Below are positions 8,361-15,367 of a stretch of 15,638 bases of DNA, piece by piece. The notes beneath the pieces are model-generated. The model searched no databases. It had not been told where the DNA came from and saw only the letters and a list, made by a program, of their open reading frames with translations. Made by a program: the position numbers and the translations under genes. How positions within the stretch are numbered: position 1 is the stretch's first letter; every line of letters begins with the position of its first letter. The stretch is from Synechococcaceae cyanobacterium RL_1_2. GTDB lineage: Bacteria; Cyanobacteriota; Cyanobacteriia; Cyanobacteriales; JAAUPO01. The stretch lies in contig JAAUPO010000009.1 in NCBI GenBank assembly GCA_012033095.1, positions 1 to 15,638 of the forward strand, in the 5' to 3' direction.

Positions 8361-8659
8361 GAAGGATCTATTCTCCAATGGGGGATAAACCCACTAATTA
8401 ACATTAATTAAAATTAAAATACTAAAAATACTAAAGGTTGCTAAATTACTACTGCTGACTTAAACCGAACCGATGGAATAGCAGCAAGAGATCTGTGCTG
8501 GTAATGTTTAACCGTCATGATTTGATGGATATTCCTATCTTCTAACCCTTATGCTAAGCAGTTTTCGTAAAAAATCAACAATTCATTTCACCTCAGTTAG
8601 AGTACTAGTTCAATTAGTTCCATGGGAAGCCCTCAAATTAGATCCATGGCTATCTGGGA
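8361..8659. other. Intergenic region between the permease and the kinase-TPR gene
   Basis: About 300 bp, AT-rich. It lies downstream of the kinase-TPR gene and upstream of the permease (both minus strand). I see no open frame, repeat copy or convincing terminator hairpin. The permease promoter should be here. Confidence 0.4.
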
Positions 8660-10459
8660 CTAAATCAGTAAATTAACCCCATCAAGCCAATCATTAACTT
8701 CATCGGGATAATGATTGTAATTTGAAGTTAATTTATCACGGCAGTTGTTCCAATGTTCGGTAGCATAATCTTGATCTCCTTGGGCTGTTTTGACCTGGGC
8801 TAACAAACAATAGGTATCGGGAAAATCAGGATAAATGGCGATCGCTTGTTCTAAATTAATATGGGCCTGATCGAAATCTCTTTGCTGTAGATATAACCAC
8901 CCCCAATTTTTATACACATTAGCGACAATTTCGCGATCGTAACCGCTTACGGTTGAGACAGATAGGGGTAAATAATGATTAGCAGTAACTAACCGCTCCC
9001 TAGCACTAGCTAGATCGCCCTGGAGCAGATCTAATCTAGCTAACAAGTTATGTTTATAAGCTAATAACTCCGTACCCATGGCTGTATAAATAACCCTAGC
9101 TTGGTTGAAATCACCTTGGGAATCATAGATTCGACCTAGGGCCATCAACGTTAAATCATCCTCTGGGTTTAACTTATGGGCTAAGGATAATAAGGGTTGG
9201 GAGAGTTCGATGTTGCCTCGATTAAATTGATGAATGCCCTGATTACTGAAAAATATCGCGATCGAAGAAGCTTGCCACATCACAATACTACTGGTCACCG
9301 TAATCCCCACCAGGGATTTAAGGCCATAGGTCTTACCCCAATGTTTAATGTTGCTAGTTATCTTGCCAGTTATTTTGCTAGTAATGGTGCCAGCAAATTT
9401 TACGATGTTATTGCGACGGTTGATGACGGTAACGGGGATTTCTAGGGGATAATAGCTATCCTGCATTACTTTAGGAGGCGTAACTAAACCCCCAGGTTCC
9501 CCCGTCAATAAATCCAACGTTTGGCCCTGGGCTAATTTAATTACTTCTTCCCAGGATTGGTGACGATCCCTCACCTTCGGGGCCATCAATTCATCGAGCA
9601 GCGTTCCTAACTCCTCAGAAACATGGGGCACCAGCGATCGCCAATCCGTATCAGCCTCGTTTAACTCAGAAGGATGAATCCCCACCAACCCATAGGCCAT
9701 CGTCTTCCCCAAGGCATAAATATCAGAACAGGGTACGCCCCGACCTTGGCTTTGTTCTGGAGCGGTATAACCATGGGAAATAACCTGGGTTAGGTCACGC
9801 TTAGCGACTTTCGTCCAAAAAGTTGGGCTATCCGTAACCCGGACAGTACCAAAATCAATCAGGGCTAATTCCAGATTGGGCATGACCATGATGTTACTTG
9901 GTTTAATATCCCGGTGGACATATCCCAACCGATGGAATTTAGCGAGTAAGGTTGCTAGCTGAATTAACCAATTTTTAACCAAATTTTCCTCAGGGGGATC
10001 ATGGTGTTTACGCCAGACTTCTAGGTTTTGCCCCTCAATTTTGTCCATTACCAGACAATGGTAACGATGTTTGTAGTTTTTAAATTGAAGCTGAAAATAA
10101 CTATCCTTAGCGGCTACCTTGGGAATATGGGTAAAGCCTTTTTGGGTTAATAGCCTTAAAACCACATACTCTTGGTTAAATAAATCCACATATTTAGGAG
10201 TAGCGTTAGACTTTAAAACCTTAATGATTTTAGCTTTCGTTCCGCCAGGGCCAGGTTCTTCGCTGTCGATCGCTTCATACAGATTAGAAGGAAAATCCCC
10301 TCCCGTTCTCAAGGCCTTAATTACACGGTAACGTTGCTTAATCAGGAGGGAGCTGCCGCAACCTTGACAACAAAACTGATCCCCCTCCTGTTCCGGGGAT
10401 GGGCAATAGGGATTGATACAAAGGGAGATGTTCAACGGGTTTGATTGGGGGTCATTCAT
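8660..10459 (-). CDS. Four-Cys-prefix Ser/Thr kinase with membrane segment and C-terminal TPR repeats
   Basis: 599 residues, intact. Zinc-ribbon Cys are at 14, 19, 30/31 and 34. The kinase domain (about 44-315) has Lys80 in AKIIKVL, VHRDIKPSN at 181-189, IDFGTVR at 201-207 and APEQ at 233-236, so unlike the kinase at 5410 it looks catalytically complete. One hydrophobic segment (about 382-404, SLVGITVTSSIVMWQ onward) is preceded by a basic, Thr-rich linker. The part after it (about 407-570) has helical TPR-like units, for example LMALGRIYDSQGDFNQARVI and WGWLYLQQRDFDQAHINLEQ. The topology suggests a cytoplasmic kinase and an outward TPR sensor, which is inference. Its ATG overlaps the stop of the NB-ARC gene by 8 bp (ATGAATGA), so the two are translationally coupled and very likely act together. 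Confidence 0.88.
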   Translation of the reverse strand: MNDPQSNPLNISLCINPYCPSPEQEGDQFCCQGCGSSLLIKQRYRVIKALRTGGDFPSNLYEAIDSEEPGPGGTKAKIIKVLKSNATPKYVDLFNQEYVVLRLLTQKGFTHIPKVAAKDSYFQLQFKNYKHRYHCLVMDKIEGQNLEVWRKHHDPPEENLVKNWLIQLATLLAKFHRLGYVHRDIKPSNIMVMPNLELALIDFGTVRVTDSPTFWTKVAKRDLTQVISHGYTAPEQSQGRGVPCSDIYALGKTMAYGLVGIHPSELNEADTDWRSLVPHVSEELGTLLDELMAPKVRDRHQSWEEVIKLAQGQTLDLLTGEPGGLVTPPKVMQDSYYPLEIPVTVINRRNNIVKFAGTITSKITGKITSNIKHWGKTYGLKSLVGITVTSSIVMWQASSIAIFFSNQGIHQFNRGNIELSQPLLSLAHKLNPEDDLTLMALGRIYDSQGDFNQARVIYTAMGTELLAYKHNLLARLDLLQGDLASARERLVTANHYLPLSVSTVSGYDREIVANVYKNWGWLYLQQRDFDQAHINLEQAIAIYPDFPDTYCLLAQVKTAQGDQDYATEHWNNCRDKLTSNYNHYPDEVNDWLDGVNLLI

Positions 10460-12101
10460 CTTTGATGCAATGGATTAAGCCCTGAATATTATCTAGTGTA
10501 TAACCCAATTCAAACGTTGTTAACTCCTGTAACTTATCCTTATCCGTAAGGGTTTTTAAGTTCTTTTTCACTGAGCGATCGCTATGACAGTAGTTAGCTA
10601 GTTTTAGAGTAATTGGTTGTAACAGATTAATTACTTGGGAATCCCTAATCTCGGACTGGGGGGACAATAAACGAAACTTCCTGAGCACATCGAAGCTACT
10701 CACTTCATTGGTATTGAACGCTTCAATAATTTCATCGGTTACTTCTGCTACGATGATTTTCGTTAAATATCTTAGTAACGTGTTGCCCATCTCCAATTGT
10801 TCATGTTCCCCGTGTTGAATACCATAGATCAGGGAACGGCGACGGAGGGACGAGATCGCCTTCACAAAATCACCGGAACTGCCATAGCTTAACTGATGTT
10901 CCTGGAGTACTTCCGACAGGGTCGCGAACCTTTCCACCGTCAAACAATACATAATTTCTGATTCTAAAGGACTCAGTTTATCCAATTGCTCTTGAATCAT
11001 CTGTTCTAAACTATAGCCCAACACAATGGTTAACTGGTCTAAAAAGCGGACAACTTCGCCACCAAAGGTTTGTTTAATATCCTCAGCTACTAACTTTAAA
11101 GCCCAGGGATGGCCTTGATAAATATCAATTAACTTAGGCCATTGTTTAGGATCCTTGAGCCCATAGTTTTGTAACAGGCCGATCGATTCATCTAGGTTTA
11201 ATCCAGGTAATTTGATCTGATGAACGCGATCGTCGGTATTGGCGTTAATCGTACAATCATTTAATTCCTCTCTGCTAGTGATAATGACACAACTTTGATG
11301 CTCTTCTTTCACTAAACAGCGAAGTAAACGTTGATAATTTTTATAATCCTCGCAGTATTGGCCATTTAAAACGTGGTCTTCAAACAAACTATCCCAATTA
11401 TCTAAGACCAACAAACATTTGTGGTTGCGTAAAAAAGCCATCAACTTATTTACGGGATCTGTGGAGGTTTTGTCCGTAATAAATTCAAAATTATTAATAA
11501 ACGTGTCTAATGGCTCTGGATTATCTAATTTACGCCAAATAAAGTAAGGAAAATCATTGATCACTAAAGTTTGTAACCGATTGGCTAGGGACGTTTTCCC
11601 AATACCCCCCATGCCAAAGATCCCCAATACCGAGCATTTGCCTTCTAAGATCAGGGATTGATATTGATTAATGAGTTCCTGGCGACCATAAAAGCGAGTA
11701 GCCCTAGGTAATCCGATCGCATCTTTTTGACTAGTACGAAAGTTGTCCTTTAAGGAGTAATTTGGGGCTAGCCATTCAATTAAATCTTCCCACCGACTTA
11801 AAGTATTACGCTCGCAGTTGGTTAAAACTTCCCCATAACGATAAATAGTTTTAGAAAGGTTAGCCCTTAAGCCACTGAGGCTAATGTAACAAATCTGGGC
11901 AATATCCTTGGGGGAATTCCCCATTAAAATTCCCCTTAGGTAAACCTTTTCTCGACTAGTCAAACCAGTATTAGTTTTACGTTTAAGAAACTGACAACGG
12001 GCTTGACCTAGATCTTCGTACAACTTTGCTAAATTCCAAGTGTTAGCAGCCTCTTGAAATAAATCATCGTCATTAGGTACCAAACCATTATCATTGCCCA
12101 T
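10452..12101 (-). CDS. STAND/NB-ARC ATPase with N-terminal helix-turn-helix-like domain
   Basis: 549 residues, intact. Residues about 45-95 (LTSREKVYLRGILMGNSPKD, then SLSGLRANLSKTIYRYGEVL) look like the helix-turn-helix-like N-terminal domain of cyanobacterial vWA-MoxR-associated (vMAP) and NB-ARC proteins; I name this from pattern, not a search. A short lead FYGRQELINQY precedes the P-loop GMGGIGKTSL (163-172), Walker B LLVLDNWDSL (230-239), the sensor-like IITSREEL (273-280) and GHPWALKLVA (330-339), all typical of NB-ARC. A helical region follows and the protein ends at LGYTLDNIQGLIHCIKDE. As I recall them, relatives continue after this point into WD40 repeats, absent here. STAND ATPases are nucleotide-driven switches in signalling and immunity. 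Downstream and overlapping is the kinase-TPR gene, its probable effector or partner. Two palindromes lie upstream. Confidence 0.85.
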   Translation of the reverse strand: MGNDNGLVPNDDDLFQEAANTWNLAKLYEDLGQARCQFLKRKTNTGLTSREKVYLRGILMGNSPKDIAQICYISLSGLRANLSKTIYRYGEVLTNCERNTLSRWEDLIEWLAPNYSLKDNFRTSQKDAIGLPRATRFYGRQELINQYQSLILEGKCSVLGIFGMGGIGKTSLANRLQTLVINDFPYFIWRKLDNPEPLDTFINNFEFITDKTSTDPVNKLMAFLRNHKCLLVLDNWDSLFEDHVLNGQYCEDYKNYQRLLRCLVKEEHQSCVIITSREELNDCTINANTDDRVHQIKLPGLNLDESIGLLQNYGLKDPKQWPKLIDIYQGHPWALKLVAEDIKQTFGGEVVRFLDQLTIVLGYSLEQMIQEQLDKLSPLESEIMYCLTVERFATLSEVLQEHQLSYGSSGDFVKAISSLRRRSLIYGIQHGEHEQLEMGNTLLRYLTKIIVAEVTDEIIEAFNTNEVSSFDVLRKFRLLSPQSEIRDSQVINLLQPITLKLANYCHSDRSVKKNLKTLTDKDKLQELTTFELGYTLDNIQGLIHCIKDE

Positions 12102-12190
12102 AGGAAATAGCTGCTATTAACAATCATTTGATCAAAATCATACAAATAAAATGCAGCCTAAATCCCTCGGATTTGAAAATCACAACCAAA

Positions 12191-12207
12191 ATACTAACTC
12201 TTAGTAT
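12191..12207. promoter_or_regulatory. 17-bp palindrome, candidate operator 1 of the NB-ARC operon
   Basis: ATACTAA-ctc-TTAGTAT: perfect 7-bp arms, 3-bp spacer, 90 bp upstream of the NB-ARC start. On the minus strand it contains TATACT, which could serve as a -10 box, so a bound regulator would block it. No good -35 box is seen at the right distance. Regulatory function is inferred from symmetry and position only. Confidence 0.35.
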
Positions 12208-12283
12208 AGAAACATTATTCTATATTTAAGTTCAGGAAAAAGACGAGTATCAAAATAAATAATTATGTTTTTTGTTTAATGGA

Positions 12284-12300
12284 ACTAAATATAATTTAGT
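12284..12300. promoter_or_regulatory. 17-bp palindrome, candidate operator 2 of the NB-ARC operon
   Basis: ACTAAAT-ata-ATTTAGT: again perfect 7-bp arms and a 3-bp spacer, 183 bp upstream of the NB-ARC start. It shares ACTAA with the palindrome at 12191 but shifted by two bases. AT-rich palindromes occur by chance, so confidence is low. Confidence 0.3.
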
Positions 12301-12500
12301 GGAAGAGAGTTAAACATTGAGAACTGATTACAACTTACAACACGAAGATTTTGGGCTTGTATCCTTGATTGATTAACATCGAAAAATATCGCGATCACGG
12401 CCCCCATGGCTTCGCATTAATGATCCCCAAACCCACAGGAGATAAGGTTTTAAGTTTTGCTGATTGTGCTAATTATTTTAGCTATATTTTGGTTATGGAC

Positions 12501-12530
12501 AAAAAAACTCCTCAGCAAAGCCAAAGGAGT
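12501..12530 (-). terminator. Rho-independent terminator, minus strand
   Basis: Read on the minus strand, ACTCCT and AGGAGT form a 6-bp stem around a 12-base loop, directly followed by a run of T (the A run 12501-12507 on the plus strand). It lies 20 bp after the stop of the small minus-strand gene at 12550, as expected for that gene. Pairing and T tract are both seen directly. Confidence 0.65.
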
Positions 12531-12549
12531 AAATTTAATTAGGGTGCAT

Positions 12550-12680
12550 CTACCAATAACTTGTTCTAGTTCCTTCGCAAAATTCAGGATAAATTTGGGG
12601 TAGTGCTAAAGCTTTAAGGATATTTAGACCCAGGATAATTGATTATCAAGGGGTTTGATCTTCCTGATCCTTACTTGCAT
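12550..12680 (-). CDS. Small unrecognised protein of about 43 residues, one frame break
   Basis: From ATG at 12680 one frame reads MQVRIRKIKPLDNQLSWV and stops. One base over, the next frame reads on as NILKALALPQIYPEFCEGTR, then TSYW, and stops at 12550, 20 bp before a terminator. If one T is missing near 12628-12632 (GTCTAAAT for GTCTTAAAT) the two join as SWVLNILKAL, giving 43 residues. The support is indirect: sensible codon-level continuity, a terminator in the right place, and the same type of single-base loss as in neighbouring genes. The protein is basic at the N-terminus with an aromatic C-terminus. I do not recognise the family. It could instead be a remnant of a longer gene or a non-coding RNA. 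Confidence 0.4.
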
Positions 12681-12832
12681 AGGATTAATATAGGACTACT
12701 TGATAAAAATAAATCCCTAAGCCTAAAACCCTTTAATCATCTCTATTCTAGAGTGTTAATCTTTATAAATTGCCTATAAGGGTTATTGCCAGTAACTCCT
12801 CATCAGGAATGGCGGATCAAGGGGATTAATCT

Positions 12833-12897
12833 AAAAAATGCTCCAAGCTTAGGGCCTTTAGGAGAGAAATTGGTAACTGTCGCACCTCTCCAGCATT
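12833..12897 (-). terminator. Probable nested-stem terminator after hisA
   Basis: On the minus strand AATGCT (12897-12892) pairs with AGCATT (12842-12837), which runs into T's. Inside, GGAGAG (12891-12886) pairs with CTCTCC (12866-12861) around a 19-base loop. It begins 3 bp after the hisA stop. The asymmetric 18-base bulge makes it less certain than a simple hairpin. Confidence 0.4.
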
Positions 12898-12899
12898 GT

Positions 12900-13668
12900 C
12901 TAAGCGATCGTTGAATTATCAATATTGACATCTTGCCACCGGCCATTGCCGATCGCTTGAATTGCTTCCTTCAGGTTAACTGCTCCCGTATAGAGGGCTT
13001 TCCCTACAATTACCCCCGTTACTCCCATGGGTTCGAGGGCCAGTAAACTAAGTAAATCCGTTAAGGAACTCACCCCCCCCTGATGCAATTATCGGTTGAT
13101 GGGCTTTGCTCGCTAAATTCCGGAGGGCTTCTAAATTTGGGCCTGCGAGGGTGCCATCTCGACTAATATCCGTATAAATAATAGCCGCCACCCCAGATAA
13201 GTTATCCGTGGTGACTAGTTCTTCTGCTAACACCTCCGAGGTTTCAAGCCAGCCCCTAGTGGCTACTTTGCCATCCCTCGCATCAATACCCACCAAAATC
13301 CGATCGGGATACATGGTTGTTAACTCCTGTACCAACGCTGGATTTTCTACTGCGACAGTACCTAAAATACAACGATCCACCCCCAGCTCCAATAATTGTT
13401 GTACTTTGCTGCGATCGCGAATTCCGCCCCCTACCTGTACCGGAATCGATAGGGCCCGCACAATTTTTTCAATGATCGGGAGGTTTACTGGTTCTCCGGT
13501 TTTAGCTCCATCGAGGTCAACTAAATGCAACCTACTGGCCCCTTGGCTTTCCCAATCCTTGGCCATGGCTACTGGATCTTCATGGAAAACCTGGGACTGG
13601 TCATAGTCCCCTTGATATAAACGGACACATTTTTGATCCAGCAGATCGATCGCGGGGATTACTTCCAT
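12900..13668 (-). CDS. hisA: HisA, phosphoribosylformimino-AICAR-phosphate isomerase, frame broken in a G8 run
   Basis: Cytoplasmic TIM-barrel enzyme (EC 5.3.1.16) for the fourth step of histidine synthesis, the opening of the ProFAR ribose ring (Amadori rearrangement). I start at 13668 ([20 protein letters not shown]), where the family begins, not 33 bases upstream. Seen in order: catalytic-type Asp8 in PAIDLLD, VHLV-like [52 protein letters not shown] with the second catalytic Asp, and [20 protein letters not shown]. The frame then breaks at C8 13073-13080 (G8 in the gene). With seven G the sequence reads [17 protein letters not shown] and goes on to the end as [20 protein letters not shown]. 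The repaired length is 255 residues, normal for HisA. As hisA is a housekeeping gene, a sequence error is more likely than loss. No other his gene is adjacent. Confidence 0.93.
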
Positions 13669-13926
13669 AGAGATAAAACCTAACTTGAGTTTTGACTTCA
13701 ATTTTTTAATTTACAAATTAGGATTTTACTGGACTAATTCCTTAAAGTCGGATGCCATAGTCAATTTTTGTAAATTTTTCCTTATAGTTTGCCCACAATC
13801 TTATGCAAGAAAGGCTTATATACCTATCCATGGGGCAACTAAGAATATTTACTTATTAACCCCCATGGTTGATTGTCTTGGAAATTATCAATAGGATAGA
13901 TTAACAAATAAATCACTACTGATTGA
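13669..13926. other. Upstream region of hisA
   Basis: About 260 bp that should contain the hisA promoter (minus strand). A 69-codon plus-strand frame crosses it from 13685 but starts near the hisA start and shows no recognisable motif. With the two inverted-repeat elements that follow, it fills the 700-bp gap between hisA and the gene at 14372. Confidence 0.4.
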
Positions 13927-14019
13927 TATAGCAGTCCTAACTAAGTCATAACAGGGAGATCCTTACTAGACTTGGCTTTTAATTTACTCAATTGCCACAA
14001 GTTATTTAGGATTGCTATA
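13927..14019. mobile_element. 93-bp MITE-like element with 18-bp inverted ends
   Basis: TATAGCAGTCCTAACTAA at 13927-13944 pairs with TTATTTAGGATTGCTATA at 14002-14019 (16 of 18). The inside has no open frame. Ends of the type TATAGCAATCCTAAAT are, from memory, common in cyanobacterial miniature elements. It is unrelated to the elements at 1131, 4891 and 14178. Confidence 0.55.
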
Positions 14020-14177
14020 ACTCCCCTAAGGTTTTAACTTTGTTTTAGCTTGGGGACAAATATCCATAGGCAACGAAGTAATAAGAACTGGTGCATTATT
14101 TGTACGTTAACCGAGGGTTAGCGTTTGATTTCTTTTTTATCAATTAATCAATTAATATACTGAATTTTATCGGGTGT

Positions 14178-14311
14178 AAAAGGCTATTTGAAAAGCCCCC
14201 CTTGCCTCCCATTCTGGGGGAAATCACATAGATTTTAACCAATGAAGTCCACAAAATTGAGGGATTTAGGGAGCGAATCAACAACATTTGATACTTTTCA
14301 AACACGTTCTA
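14178..14311 (+). mobile_element. MITE-like inverted-repeat element, copy C
   Basis: 134 bp. AAAAGGCTATTTGAAAAG at 14178-14195 and CTTTTCAAACACGTTCTA at 14294-14311 form the ends. The inside matches copy B closely (CCCATTCTGGGGGAAATCAC, then ATTTGATACTTTTC). It has the same orientation as copy B. Its right end lies 60 bp before the start of the MshEN-repeat gene, so it may influence that gene's transcription. Confidence 0.75.
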
Positions 14312-14371
14312 AGAACTCCAATGTTTAATTTGATCAATCTCATCGCAACTACTTTCTAGCAATGTAAAACC

Positions 14372-15367
14372 ATGTACAGTAACCCCAGCAAACTTTCCTT
14401 AAGAAAATTTTATCTTGGTGAGCTGTTGCTTTTAGCCGGAATTATTACCCCTGCCCAATTATCGGTGGTTTTAGAAGATCAGGAATTTACGTCCTACCAA
14501 ATGAGGGTAGGAGAGATCCTACTTAGTCGAAATTGGATTACAGAGCAAACCTTGAAATTTTTTTTAAAGGACATTTTTGAAATTCAAAAAACAAAACATT
14601 TACCGATAGGGAAGTGTCTTAAATATGCTGGATTAATGACCGATCGCCAAATTCAAAATGTCCTTCAAGAACAAAGTAAATGTTGGATGAAATTTGGAGA
14701 AGTAGCAGTTTTGCATAATTATTTGCGACAAGAAACCCTAGATTTTTTTGAAGAGTACTTTTTTCAGAAAAAGAAACTAATTTCCCTTTGGGGACCATGT
14801 TACAACAGGCTGGATTTATTTCAGGGGAGGAACTGGAGAAGTGTTTACAATATCAAGCTAAATATTCTGATTTTCGGATTGGGGAAATTTTAAGCCGCTT
14901 TAATTTTGTTAAGCAAGATACGGTGGATTTTTTGTTGAAGATTTTCCCGTGATTAAAGAATCAAAAAATATGCGTTTAGGGGCTTGTTTAAAACAGGCTG
15001 GGATTTTAACCGATGAACAAATAGAAAATTTATTAATTCAGCAAAATTATCATTGGACTAAATTTGGTCGCGTGGCGGTTTCCCTTGGTTATATCAAAAA
15101 GGAAACTTTAGAATTTTTAAAACCTATTTAATGCCCCATGATCAAACTTGGGCTGATTGCCGTATTATCAATAGCCCGAACAAGGTATTAAACTTATACT
15201 ATTCGCAAAATGCCTCTACGGATAGTTTTGTGCTTTCAAAAACCCTAGATCATGATCCTTCAGAAGAAACCCCTGAACCTAAAGCCCCTATTGCCTCAAT
15301 GCCCCTATTGCCATCGGATTACCCAGTAGAGCTGAAATCTGAACTACTGGCTGAGCGGGGGACATAG
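14372..15367 (+). CDS. Tandem MshEN-like (GspE N-terminal type) repeat protein, possible c-di-GMP receptor; three frame breaks
   Basis: Repaired length about 332 residues. The protein is four tandem modules of about 60 residues, each with two copies of the pattern xLGxxLxxxGxxxxxxLxxxLxxQ: GELLLLAGIITPAQL/RVGEILLSRNWITEQTL, IGKCLKYAGLMTDRQIQ/KFGEVAVLHNYLRQETL, LGTMLQQAGFISGEELE/RIGEILSRFNFVKQDTV and RLGACLKQAGILTDEQIE/KFGRVAVSLGYIKKETL. This pattern is that of MshEN domains, which bind c-di-GMP in some pilus ATPases; here no ATPase follows. Modules 2 and 4 resemble each other most. A Pro/Glu-rich, probably disordered tail of about 78 residues closes the protein. Frames break near 14787-14793, at T4 14942-14945 and at A4 15119-15122, each one base short. 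The three losses together restore the starting frame. A role in pilus or surface behaviour is inferred from the domain type and the window's motility genes. Confidence 0.75.

Larger units (their letters stand above)
12102..12419. other. Upstream region of the NB-ARC operon
   Basis: About 320 bp, strongly AT-rich. It holds two 17-bp palindromes, listed separately. A short stretch at about 12152-12182 (CCTAAATCCCTCGGATTTG) resembles the inside of MITE copy A at 1172-1190 and may be a remnant. No gene is supported here. Confidence 0.4.

Noticed and set aside
9197..10331. Plus-strand frames at 9197-9445 and 10119-10331
   Set aside because: Antisense to the intact kinase-TPR gene, with no recognisable motif.
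12420..12542. 40-codon plus-strand frame starting MIPKPTGDKVLSFADCANYF
   Set aside because: It runs through the minus-strand terminator and has no support beyond being open; I keep it only as a weak possibility.
13208..13606. 132-codon plus-strand frame
   Set aside because: Antisense to hisA, whose conserved motifs cover the same bases.
13685..13894. 69-codon plus-strand frame upstream of hisA
   Set aside because: No motif and no ribosome binding site; it begins beside the hisA start and covers its promoter region.
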